From Bacteroidota bacterium (GTDB lineage: Bacteria; Bacteroidota; Bacteroidia; Chitinophagales; Chitinophagaceae), in contig JAFDYD010000037.1 in the NCBI GenBank assembly GCA_018267615.1, positions 602 to 52,947 on the forward strand: a DNA stretch of 52,346 bases, in the 5' to 3' direction. The notes beneath the pieces were generated by a model that was not told the DNA's origin, ran no database searches, and saw only the letters and a program-made list of their open reading frames with translations. Below, in pieces: positions 35,225 through 42,738 of this stretch; position 1 is the first letter of the stretch; each line of letters starts with the position of its first letter. Made by a program: the position numbers and the translations under genes.

Positions 35225-36970
35225 ATGAAAAACAGATTTATGAAAATCATCCAAACATTTTGGACTGGACCATCTTCATCCCCGTTAAATAACATTGAAT
35301 CGCTCGATATGAAAGGTGGCTGGTTATCCAGCGAATACCATTGGATGAGCTGGTCATTAAGTTGTCTTCAACTAAGGAAATTTTATGACGATGTAGAACT
35401 TATCACAGATGAAAGAGGCAAAGAAATTCTGATAGATATCCTGAATCTGCCATACACAAAAGTTTCCACCACATTAGAAGGAACGCTGAGCGCATATCCC
35501 AAAGAGTTATGGTCACTGGCAAAAATTTTTTCTTATAGCTCTCAAAATTCGCCTTTTCTCCATCTCGATGGAGATGTATTTGTATGGCATCCTTTTGATG
35601 AACATATAATAAATGCACCTCTTGTGAGTCAAAACAAGGAAGCAAATATTTTTTATTACCGGGATATGCTTCGGGATATGGAAAAATATTTTACTTATAT
35701 ACATCCTTCCCTAAAAAGTTTGTATCCTTTACCGTCGACAATCTTTGCATCCAACACAGGAATTTTTGGGGGACATGATCTGGCATTCATCAAGGAATAT
35801 TGTAATGCCGCTTTTGAATTAGTGGACAAAAATCATGAATTACCAAAATATGTACACAACCCTCAATTCAATTTTCTTTTTGAACAGTGCCTTCTATATT
35901 ATATGGCCTTGTCGAAGGAAAGGGATATTACTTATGTAATTCCGAAAATAGTCGATACGCCGGTATATGAAGATTATGTCAGGTTTATGGATGTTCCGTT
36001 TGCACAAATGATACATCCTGTCGGCGGGTACAAAAAAATGTTGTTCATCTGTGATCACCTGGCAAAACGGCTTAGAAAAGAATACCCTGAATATTATTAC
36101 AATATCATTAATATATATCTACATAAAAATTTGCCGGTGATTAACCAGGTTTATGAAAAAGCAACAGCCACTCCCGAAATATATTTTTTAAATGATCAGA
36201 TATTTTACGAGTCTAAAGACAATACAGAAACAATTAAAGTCAACAATAAGACAACGATTGCAAGCCGCAACGGCAGTGGAGATTTTTCTTTCCCGCGTAC
36301 GCTGACTGCATTGGAAATTTTGTCAAATGATGCACTCGAATTCAGCACGCTGCTAAACAATCGTACTGATTCGGATTTATATAACCGCCTTAAGAAATCC
36401 GCAGCAGGCATCGCAACCATCAAAGGGAAAAAAACGGTTCTCGAAATATTACAACTCGAATACCAGATATCTAAACTCTTAGAAAATCTCGAAGATCCTG
36501 CATTCGTGCAAGAGGGTTATTTACACGACAAAAAAAATTATCATGAAGCTGAAGAAGTCTTCACTTCCGATATCGACCAAATATTGGGCGCTTCACTCCG
36601 GTTAAACGAAAACGCAGTCATGTTAGACTTGAGCAAAAAATGGGAACATGATCCAACGGCCGAGGGTATAAAATTTTTTATTCAAAAGCAGCTGAACGAA
36701 GAAGATTCTTTGAACCAGGTGATGCTGGTTCCGAACATGCTTCACCTTGCAGTAGACGAAATTTATCTAGATAGCCTGGAAATGATTATAGTAAATATCG
36801 TAAAAGACCGTCCAAAAGAAATAAGAGAAATACTAATAGAAGCAGGTGAGTATTTCGACAGCGCCGAGATAAAAGAAAATTTCCAAAACTACCGCAAACT
36901 CATATTCGATACGATAAAAATACTTTTATTTTCTATGATACTGAAAATAGAGAACAAATCAACTCTTTGA
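35225..36970 (+). CDS. Large GT-A-like protein (DUF6734-like) beside a GG-leader peptide
   Basis: 581 residues; a second ATG at 35240 (MKIIQTFWTGP) is an equally good start. The N-terminal 300 residues resemble DUF6734, a Bacteroidota family I recall next to small double-glycine peptides. A DxD-like motif in PFLHLDGDVFVWHPF (Asp115, Asp117) and the SNTGIFGGHDLAF segment suggest a GT-A glycosyltransferase fold. The C-terminal part (about 330-581) is helical and unrecognised. The protein appears cytosolic. The peptide gene follows by 33 bp, so this protein may modify or handle that peptide. Glycosyl transfer is inference. Confidence 0.72.
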   Translation: MKNRFMKIIQTFWTGPSSSPLNNIESLDMKGGWLSSEYHWMSWSLSCLQLRKFYDDVELITDERGKEILIDILNLPYTKVSTTLEGTLSAYPKELWSLAKIFSYSSQNSPFLHLDGDVFVWHPFDEHIINAPLVSQNKEANIFYYRDMLRDMEKYFTYIHPSLKSLYPLPSTIFASNTGIFGGHDLAFIKEYCNAAFELVDKNHELPKYVHNPQFNFLFEQCLLYYMALSKERDITYVIPKIVDTPVYEDYVRFMDVPFAQMIHPVGGYKKMLFICDHLAKRLRKEYPEYYYNIINIYLHKNLPVINQVYEKATATPEIYFLNDQIFYESKDNTETIKVNNKTTIASRNGSGDFSFPRTLTALEILSNDALEFSTLLNNRTDSDLYNRLKKSAAGIATIKGKKTVLEILQLEYQISKLLENLEDPAFVQEGYLHDKKNYHEAEEVFTSDIDQILGASLRLNENAVMLDLSKKWEHDPTAEGIKFFIQKQLNEEDSLNQVMLVPNMLHLAVDEIYLDSLEMIIVNIVKDRPKEIREILIEAGEYFDSAEIKENFQNYRKLIFDTIKILLFSMILKIENKSTL

Positions 36971-37003
36971 TTTTTTATTTTTTAACAATTAAAATTTAGG
37001 ATT

Positions 37004-37204
37004 ATGAAAGAAACCAAAAAAAAACTTGGCACTTTAAGCTTAAGCAATGAGTTGTCAAAGAACGAGCAGAAAAAAATTGTTGGTGGTTTATCAGGCGGTC
37101 ATAAATGTGCCAACAGCGCAATGAACTGCACTCAAGCTCCTATCACGCAAGGTTATTGTCTTGCAGTATGGCCAGCAAGTGGCGGCGTAATTATCAGCTG
37201 TTGA
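37004..37204 (+). CDS. Double-glycine leader peptide, putative RiPP precursor with four cysteines
   Basis: 66 residues. The leader (1-28) has the pattern of Bacteroidota natural-product precursors (TIGR04149-like): KKKLGTLSLSNELSKNEQKK, then IVGG, with the cleavage-type Gly-Gly at 27-28. The predicted core (29-66) is Gly/Ser/Ala-rich with Cys at 35, 42, 52 and 66 and a C-terminal cysteine. It probably matures by leader removal, disulfide or thioether formation, and possibly glycosylation by the upstream protein. No C39 peptidase/ABC exporter or LanB/LanC-like enzyme lies in the window. A perfect hairpin begins at its stop codon. Confidence 0.82.
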   Translation: MKETKKKLGTLSLSNELSKNEQKKIVGGLSGGHKCANSAMNCTQAPITQGYCLAVWPASGGVIISC

Positions 37205-37225
37205 TCAATTCGCAAAATTGATCAA
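37201..37225 (+). repeat. Perfect hairpin at the stop codon of the peptide gene
   Basis: TTGATCAATT (37201-37210) and AATTGATCAA (37216-37225) form a perfect 10-bp stem with a 5-base loop. The stop codon TGA (37202-37204) is inside the stem. Confidence 0.85.
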
Positions 37226-37231
37226 TACAAC

Positions 37232-37269
37232 AAAACAGCCTTAAATAATTTAAGGCTGTTTTGCTTTTT
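37232..37269 (+). terminator. Strong terminator after the peptide gene
   Basis: AAAACAGCCTTAAA (37232-37245) pairs perfectly with TTTAAGGCTGTTTT (37249-37262) across a 3-base loop, followed by GCTTTTT. Confidence 0.92.
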
Positions 37270-37392
37270 AAGGTTTTGTATTTTCACAATGTGGAAGGAA
37301 ACTGATATTTAAAAATGAAACGCTATCAGGTTTTTGATTGCCTATCTGGCATGATTATGCGCTTCAGTACCTTATCAATCCTTATTATTTCT

Positions 37393-37824
37393 CTACTCGT
37401 TTGCATTTTTAAAAAGTAAATCATCGATGCTGTATTTGTATTCGGGCATGGCGGATAATAAAAACGCGCCGGCTGATGCTGCGAACACCGAATAATCAAG
37501 CGGTTCTTTTACACCAAAAGAAAAAGCCATCGCAAGTCCGAAGAATAAAGTAAGTATAGCTGCCACCACCGAAGCGATTCTTGTTTTGTATCCGATAATT
37601 AGGAACAACGCAATTGCTGTTTCCAGCACAGTACTCGCAACTGCTAAAAATGGAATAATACTTTTTGGCGCAAATGAATTGACCTGTGCAGTATAGTCCA
37701 AAAAGTTTTTCCACCCGGATGAATATTTGCCCCACAACGAAAGCCTGCTGGCAACAGCGGATATAAAACCTGCTGCCAATGCGATGCGTAATGATAATGT
37801 TGCAAGGTGAAATTGCTTTTTCAT
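37393..37824 (-). CDS. DoxX-family membrane protein
   Basis: 143 residues with four membrane spans, the DoxX/MauE size and layout. The N-terminal LSLRIALAAGFISAVASRLS with Ser-Arg at the first span, and GYKTRIASVVAAILTLFFGL in the middle, fit the family. DoxX proteins are small inner-membrane proteins linked to redox processes; this one's function is unknown. A short cupin-like remnant lies 26 bp upstream on the same strand, so the gene may once have followed an intact cupin gene. Confidence 0.85.
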   Translation of the reverse strand: MKKQFHLATLSLRIALAAGFISAVASRLSLWGKYSSGWKNFLDYTAQVNSFAPKSIIPFLAVASTVLETAIALFLIIGYKTRIASVVAAILTLFFGLAMAFSFGVKEPLDYSVFAASAGAFLLSAMPEYKYSIDDLLFKNANE

Positions 37825-37849
37825 AATTTTTATAGTTAATGGAATAAAA

Positions 37850-37975
37850 TTATTTTCCGGGTATCTCCACTTCTTGCGGCACGATAAAAATCACTTCGCA
37901 ACCGGTTTCTGTGATCAGCTTGTGTTTGAAATTTATAGGTTTGTATAAATAGTCGCCGGCGTTTATTTGCGGCAC
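37850..37975 (-). pseudogene. Possible cupin C-terminal remnant upstream of DoxX
   Basis: From a GTG at 37975 the minus strand reads VPQINAGDYLYKPINFKHKL, then ITETGCEVIFIVPQEVEIPG and K, stop (41 codons). An in-frame TAA lies just upstream. The strand pattern (AGDYLYKP, H, TGCEVIFIV) looks like the last strands of a cupin barrel. The usual 100+ residues are absent, because the next gene's 3' end lies immediately upstream. It is either a truncated gene or a short chance reading frame. Confidence 0.4.
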
Positions 37976-37990
37976 AAATTAAATATCAAT

Positions 37991-39250
37991 TCAAAAAGCG
38001 CTGAATACGAGTTTGTCCTTGCTTTGCAGGCGAATATTTTTTACGGAGCCGGTTCCACCAAAAAAATACCCGAGGCCCACAATGTTTGCAGGCGTTTTTG
38101 ATGCAGGTAATTCCAAAGCCATTTTATCATTTACAAAAAATTGAAGTTTGTCCGCCGTCGTTTTACAAGCGACATTCACCCAATTTGAAAAATCAACACC
38201 GAAGCCGGACAGGTCCGTCTTCTTCCCCGAAATCATACCATCAGCAGTCATCATGTTGAGCTCCGATACACATCCTTTCACAGAAATCGGAATGATAATA
38301 GGACTATCATCCGTGATGAGTAATATACCTGAAAACTGGCAGGCCGACGCACCTTCACTATATTCATTTTTTATGGAAGCACTAAATGAAAAATCTTTTA
38401 CTGAAACGGAATCAAAATTTCCGACGTTGAAATATTTCACAATGGGAGGTTCGGGATCAAATAGAATATTTTTTTTCTTTATTTCCGATACAGGCATTTC
38501 CAATAAATTATTTCGCATGAACTCATCCGGTTTCAAATAAATCGGAATCGGCTTATGGTCGATCATTGCCACCCATCCTTTCGTCGGAATGATTATTTTT
38601 TTTTCCTGGACAATTTTATCACCAATAATCAATTTCGCGCGATGAAATCCAGGATCGTAATAAATCGATGTTTGTTTGTGCAGGGATTTATCAACCTTAA
38701 CTCTCCTGGACGGATCCCATGACTGCTGGATATAAACCGAATCCGTTGGCGACGACGTGGCATCGTATGTAAAAATAACCGAATTGGGAACGTCGCCGGA
38801 CATCCGTTCGAAGCTCAAGCTATATTGTTCCGCGTTTACTGGCGGCTTGGTTTTTTTTACGGCAAAAATACTCAACAAGCTGGCGGCAATAACAAGCATG
38901 ATCACCCAGGATAATCTTAACAAATTTTTTCTTTTGAGAGATAAAACGGGTACTTCCGCTTTTGTATGAACTGGATTAATATCCGTTTGGATATTTTGTT
39001 TTGTAAAACTTCTCCAGGTTTCAAAACCGGCAAATTTGGAAAGAGCATCCAAAGTAGTGGTGCTGGGGAGATGTTTATATGCTACATGTCCCCATATTCT
39101 GCGAAGCGTACTCGCACTCAGTGAAACACTGGTTGCATCAAATATGATCTGGTTGAGTTTTTCGAAATCTCTGCTCTGCCATTTATCGCTTTCGCCCCAG
39201 TCGAGTTTCTTCTCGATAATCTTCAACAATTTTTCTACATCAGGTGACAT
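37991..39250 (-). CDS. Single-pass membrane protein with DNA-binding-like N-terminal domain
   Basis: 419 residues. The N-terminal ~85 residues (FEKLNQIIFDATSVSLSAST, LRRIWGHVAYKHLPSTTTLD, ALSKFAGFETWRSF) match a helical domain I recall in many Bacteroidota proteins, with the look of a helix-turn-helix. A single membrane span follows at about 111-130. The C-terminal ~285 residues lie outside, with a beta-rich region that may be LamG-like (about 250-415, ending in GSVKNIRLQSKDKLVFSAF). A direct membrane-bound regulator is possible but unproven. A good -7 element lies at 39351-39358. Confidence 0.78.
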   Translation of the reverse strand: MSPDVEKLLKIIEKKLDWGESDKWQSRDFEKLNQIIFDATSVSLSASTLRRIWGHVAYKHLPSTTTLDALSKFAGFETWRSFTKQNIQTDINPVHTKAEVPVLSLKRKNLLRLSWVIMLVIAASLLSIFAVKKTKPPVNAEQYSLSFERMSGDVPNSVIFTYDATSSPTDSVYIQQSWDPSRRVKVDKSLHKQTSIYYDPGFHRAKLIIGDKIVQEKKIIIPTKGWVAMIDHKPIPIYLKPDEFMRNNLLEMPVSEIKKKNILFDPEPPIVKYFNVGNFDSVSVKDFSFSASIKNEYSEGASACQFSGILLITDDSPIIIPISVKGCVSELNMMTADGMISGKKTDLSGFGVDFSNWVNVACKTTADKLQFFVNDKMALELPASKTPANIVGLGYFFGGTGSVKNIRLQSKDKLVFSAF

Positions 39251-39350
39251 TGGAAATCAGAATGATAAAACTTGAAAAAACTTGTTTGATAAATGAACTG
39301 CCGTAAATGTACACACGCAAGTATGTTTGTAAACAATCATTGCGATCACG

Positions 39351-39358
39351 CAAAAGTA
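39351..39358 (-). promoter_or_regulatory. -7 promoter element for the membrane HTH-like gene
   Basis: On the minus strand TACTTTTG matches TAnnTTTG exactly, about 100 bp before the ATG at 39250. Confidence 0.5.
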
Positions 39359-39409
39359 TCGACAATTTTTTAAGCGTCGCTTCTTATCACAAACAAAATA
39401 TAAATATTA

Positions 39410-39652
39410 ATGAATTATACATTTTCCAATTCACTCTTTATCGATAATGTTCACGAATTTGGGTTTTATGGAAATGCTGACCCGATTGAGTCGAAGAAAA
39501 ACGGACACACTGAACAAGGAGTAAGAAGAACCGGTAAACTTATTTTGCGCGAAGTGGGAACGAAAGGAATGCAAAAGGATTATTTAAATCCAACACCTGA
39601 ATCTGACGGGAGAGATTTGGGAGCAGGGATTTTTAAAACGAGTAAAAAGTGA
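39410..39652 (+). CDS. Small hypothetical protein
   Basis: 80 residues starting MNYTFSNSLFIDNVHEFGFY. The middle and end are hydrophilic (KKNGHTEQGVRRTGKLILRE, TPESDGRDLGAGIFKTSKK). No family is recognised. It sits alone in a 480-bp gap between two leftward genes and ends 17 bp before a palindromic repeat. It could be a real small gene or a chance reading frame; conservation would decide. Confidence 0.35.
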   Translation: MNYTFSNSLFIDNVHEFGFYGNADPIESKKNGHTEQGVRRTGKLILREVGTKGMQKDYLNPTPESDGRDLGAGIFKTSKK

Positions 39653-39669
39653 AAAAACTTTTGATATGC

Positions 39670-39729
39670 CTTTGCTTTTTTGCGCCTTTGCGAGAAGTAA
39701 TGTTCTCGCAAAGGCGCAAAAACGCAAAG
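39670..39729. repeat. Palindrome of CTTTGCG/TTGCGCCTTTGCG words
   Basis: The left arm at 39670-39696 (CTTTGCTTTTTTGCGCCTTT...) pairs with 39703-39729 almost perfectly. It ends 3 bp before the stop of the DUF4288 gene. Confidence 0.88.
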
Positions 39730-39732
39730 TTG

Positions 39733-40122
39733 TCAAACCATACCGGCGGCATGGGAACACAAAGTCTTTTTCTGAAATGATTTTTTTACCTGATCACATA
39801 ACAGATGCGAATTTCGCAAACGAATCGTGTTCAGATATTCCTGCTCGTTATCAACTTCGCAAATGCGGGAATAAACTTCCGCTCCGTCCATCAGTGCAGG
39901 CATAACATTGACTTCAGTGACGCCAATGAACTTCCATTGCACCAATTGTTGTTTGTTGTTTAAAAAACACATTTGTTCTTTCTCTCCAATTTGTTTTGCT
40001 TTTTGAATTGCCTGTAATTCGTTTTCGGCATTGATAAGCCGCAGTTGTTCGTCAAATTGAGGTGTGTGGTTTCCATCTCCACAGATTATATGATAGGTAA
40101 TTTTTGCAAGGAACCAGTTCAT
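39733..40122 (-). CDS. DUF4288 domain protein
   Basis: 129 residues from the ATG at 40122 (MNWFLAKITYHIICGDGNHT). The longer frame from 40182 adds a poly-Ile stretch unlike the family. DUF4288 is a small Bacteroidota-rich family of unknown function, with N-terminal WFLAKITY-type strands, a central helix (NELQAIQKAKQIGEKE) and the C-terminal motif VMPALMDGAEVYSRI, all visible. It follows the WYL regulator on the same strand (87 bp) and may be co-regulated with it. Confidence 0.82.
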   Translation of the reverse strand: MNWFLAKITYHIICGDGNHTPQFDEQLRLINAENELQAIQKAKQIGEKEQMCFLNNKQQLVQWKFIGVTEVNVMPALMDGAEVYSRICEVDNEQEYLNTIRLRNSHLLCDQVKKSFQKKTLCSHAAGMV

Positions 40123-40209
40123 GCGTGATGTTTTAATGATAATAATAATTGGACCATGCAAATAACAACCGGTAGCTGACAACCCTATGTCAACAGTAAA
40201 ATTAAAAGG

Positions 40210-41154
40210 CTAAATTTTTTCTGAAAGTTTATTGATGAAATCTTTTAAAAAAGTATTCAGGCTGACCGGACTGACGATCCTCGCATTGTCCGCGAACATC
40301 AGGTACCAGCGAATAAAACCGTCGATCGAAGGAGTTAAAAAAGTCATTTCAATTTCTTCGCCCATATTTTTTTCACTAACAAACCCATAATAATATTTTG
40401 CCTCCTGTATATACCGGGTCACTTTCTTATCGATTTGGATGACGACTTTTTCCAACTGCTGGTTTTCAATAACCCGATCGAGATATTCTTTAAGTGAAGG
40501 ATGTTGTTTGTCGATTTGTTTATCCGTGATTTGTATTTGTGAAATACGATCGGTCCGGAAATCACGATAGTCATTCCGAAGCCGGCAAAACCCGATCGTA
40601 TGCCAATAACCCGTCGAATAAAAAATACCAACGGCTTCTATATCGCGTTTTGTTTTTTCGTTGGAGTGAAAAGCGGTATAATGAATCTGCAACACTTTTT
40701 TTTCTGCGATACTTTTTAAAATAACAGGGAGGGTGTTGTCGACAGAATCTGCATTGAATGGACTGAGTCTTCGTATCACTTCAATCCGTTCTTCCATATT
40801 TTCCAGCATATCTTTTTCAGTGCCGCGCAGTACGGCTCTTACTTTAAACATCGCCGATTTATAATTTTGTTCTGTAGATGGATCGGTAAATTTTTCGATC
40901 AATTTTTCTGCAGTGAGGAATGCCGTTGCTTCTTCTTTTGTAAACATGACAGGTGGAAGCCGGTAACTATCCATGATGGAATAACCGACGCCGGCTTCGC
41001 CGATAACAGGAACACCGGCTTCTTCCAATGTTTTGACATCGCGATATACGGTACGCAGGCTAATCTTAAACCGATCCGCTATATCCTGTGCTTTTACAAT
41101 TTTCCTGGATTGCAATTGTATGAGTATGGCAGTTACTCGGTCGATACGATTCAT
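40210..41154 (-). CDS. WYL-domain transcriptional regulator (YafY/DeoR-like)
   Basis: 314 residues. The N-terminal winged helix (RIDRVTAILIQLQSRKIVKA, then ISLRTVYRDVKTLEEAGVPV) is an HTH_11 domain. A linker helix region and a WYL domain follow (about 140-220, with GYWHTIGFCRLRNDYRDFRT and DRIS). A C-terminal WCX-like part ends the protein (about 230-314). WYL domains sense nucleic acids or small ligands and control varied functions, including stress and defence. The only close same-strand neighbour is DUF4288; no defence system is in view. Confidence 0.92.
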   Translation of the reverse strand: MNRIDRVTAILIQLQSRKIVKAQDIADRFKISLRTVYRDVKTLEEAGVPVIGEAGVGYSIMDSYRLPPVMFTKEEATAFLTAEKLIEKFTDPSTEQNYKSAMFKVRAVLRGTEKDMLENMEERIEVIRRLSPFNADSVDNTLPVILKSIAEKKVLQIHYTAFHSNEKTKRDIEAVGIFYSTGYWHTIGFCRLRNDYRDFRTDRISQIQITDKQIDKQHPSLKEYLDRVIENQQLEKVVIQIDKKVTRYIQEAKYYYGFVSEKNMGEEIEMTFLTPSIDGFIRWYLMFADNARIVSPVSLNTFLKDFINKLSEKI

Positions 41155-41290
41155 ATCCGAAAATTAAAGCAAAAATGGATAGAAAGAAGACCCAGGCACT
41201 GCTTTCAATAAATGATAATGAGCGACTCATTTTTAAATTTCTATGCATAACTATGTGCCTACCGTGATGTAACAAACTCAAATATATTTG

Positions 41291-41340
41291 AGCCCTCACC
41301 CCAACCCCTCTCCTAAAGGAGAGGGGCGGGGGTGAGGGCT
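41291..41340. repeat. CCCTCACCCCAACCCCTCTCC-type palindrome
   Basis: Arms 41291-41314 and 41317-41340 are complementary except for two central positions. This G/C-rich word differs sharply from its AT-rich surroundings. I recall similar 'ccctcaccccaacccc' words in many unrelated genomes. Confidence 0.88.
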
Positions 41341-41554
41341 GATTTGTAATAATTTTCGAAATAAAAAAATACATAGTCACATAAAACGAGTTACGACATA
41401 GAAATTTCAAAAGGGTCACTCTACAATAAATAATAAATCGCGCTACAAATATTTGGGATTTAGTTTATTAGCGTTTGTAAATCAATTTATACTTGTTAAA
41501 TCGATACAGAAATCATTGCCTTGTGATACAAATCAAAGAACTTATTAACGCCCC

Positions 41555-41570
41555 CGGCACAAACCTTGCA
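41555..41570 (+). promoter_or_regulatory. Sigma54-like promoter 1 of the outer-membrane protein gene
   Basis: CGGCAC-AAACC-TTGCA fits the -24/-12 consensus; GG (41556-41557) and GC (41568-41569) are 10 bases apart. Confidence 0.55.
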
Positions 41571-41614
41571 TAAGGAATGAATATTGGTTAATTTTGATTT
41601 CGTTAACAAATAAT

Positions 41615-41630
41615 TGGCGCAATCATTGCG
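41615..41630 (+). promoter_or_regulatory. Sigma54-like promoter 2 of the outer-membrane protein gene
   Basis: TGGCGC-AATCA-TTGCG, GG (41616-41617) and GC (41628-41629) at canonical spacing, exactly 60 bp after the first copy. Confidence 0.5.
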
Positions 41631-41742
41631 TTATAGCGTCGTCTTCCAATTCCTCTCCAATTTCCTTGTAACAAACCTTTCAATTAAGAAGTCCGTATTC
41701 CTAGCAGGGCCATTCCCTATTGGTTCATTGAAACAACAACTC

Positions 41743-42591
41743 ATGAAGAAATTTATTTTGTTAGGAATCCTGATCCCTTCTCTACTACATGTACAAGCGC
41801 AACGCTGGCACGTCAATGTTTTTGGAGGCATTTCAAATTATTCCGGCGATTTACAAAGCAAACCATTTACGATGGATCAATCGTATGCCGCATTCGGCGC
41901 CGGCGCGCAATACGATCTTACAACTCATATCTCGCTGCGGTCAGATATCAGCATTATGAAAATCGGTGCGGCGGATAAATACAATAAGCCGGATCTGCAG
42001 CCGCGCAATCTTAGTTTTGAAACACAGATTTTCGAATGGAATCTTCTCGGAGAATATACATTCATCGATCTCACCAGGAAACATTTTTCACCTTATATTT
42101 TTGGGGGACTAGCATTATTTCATTTTAATCCATATGCATTCGATAGCCTGGGTGCTAAAGTTTACCTGCAGCCACTCAGCACAGAAGGAGAGGGTTTGCC
42201 TCAATACCCCAATAAAAAACCTTACGATTTGTGGCAGGCAGCAATTCCTTTTGGATTTGGCGTGAAACTGCGCATAACCGACAATGTTATATTGGCGTAT
42301 GAGTTTGGTTTTCGAAAAACTTTTACAGATTACCTGGATGACGTGAGTGACAGATATGTCGATCGCACTACTTTGTTAAATGCCCGTGGACCAAAAGCTG
42401 TTGAAATGGCTTACCGGGGCGGAGAACTAAAAGGAGGAGATCCTACCTATCCACCCGATCAAACTTTACGTGGCGGACCAAAATATAAAGACTTCTATTA
42501 TTTTACAGGCATCAAACTGAGTGTAGCCATCATCTCCAAAAGAAATCCTTATTACGGAAGAGGAAGGATTGATTGTCCGCCGAAAATGTAA
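41743..42591 (+). CDS. DUF6089-like outer-membrane beta-barrel protein
   Basis: 282 residues from the ATG at 41743, which opens a clear signal peptide (MKKFILLGILIPSLLHVQAQ). The mature part starts RWHVNVFGGISNYSGDLQ, a typical opening of Bacteroidota OMP/DUF6089 proteins. Alternating strands (AFGAGAQYDLTTHISLRSDI, LLGEYTF, AIPFGFGVKLRITDNVILAY) point to a barrel of about eight strands. It is an outer-membrane protein, function unknown. Two sigma54-like promoters upstream suggest special regulation. Confidence 0.82.
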   Translation: MKKFILLGILIPSLLHVQAQRWHVNVFGGISNYSGDLQSKPFTMDQSYAAFGAGAQYDLTTHISLRSDISIMKIGAADKYNKPDLQPRNLSFETQIFEWNLLGEYTFIDLTRKHFSPYIFGGLALFHFNPYAFDSLGAKVYLQPLSTEGEGLPQYPNKKPYDLWQAAIPFGFGVKLRITDNVILAYEFGFRKTFTDYLDDVSDRYVDRTTLLNARGPKAVEMAYRGGELKGGDPTYPPDQTLRGGPKYKDFYYFTGIKLSVAIISKRNPYYGRGRIDCPPKM

Positions 42592-42624
42592 CCAGAATTT
42601 AAAAGATTGGAAAGATTATACAGA

Positions 42625-42724
42625 AGTTGAGTTGAAGACTTGATCTTTGCGATTTTGCGTCTTTGCGTGATAATTTTCACGCGAAGGCGCAAAATCGCAA
42701 AGATCAACCAATCAACTCCCAACT
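42625..42724. repeat. Palindrome of GATCTTTGCGATTTTGCG words just upstream of ubiD-like gene
   Basis: The left arm at 42625-42670 pairs with 42677-42724, nearly perfect in the inner 27 bp. It shares the outer AGTTGATTGG-like ends with the palindrome at 20605-20701. It stops 2 bp before the -7 element of the next gene. Confidence 0.88.
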
Positions 42725-42726
42725 AC

Positions 42727-42734
42727 TATCTTTG
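42727..42734 (+). promoter_or_regulatory. -7 promoter element of the UbiD-family gene
   Basis: TATCTTTG matches TAnnTTTG exactly and lies only 4 bp before the ATG at 42739, so the transcript would be leaderless or nearly so. Confidence 0.55.
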
Positions 42735-42738
42735 CCAA

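Larger units (their letters stand above)
41155..41742. other. 588-bp regulatory gap between WYL regulator and outer-membrane protein
   Basis: Contains the palindrome at 41291-41340 and two sigma54-like promoters (41555-41570 and 41615-41630). No gene is seen. The frame upstream of 41743 (from 41614) starts inside the second promoter and is not credible. Confidence 0.6.
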
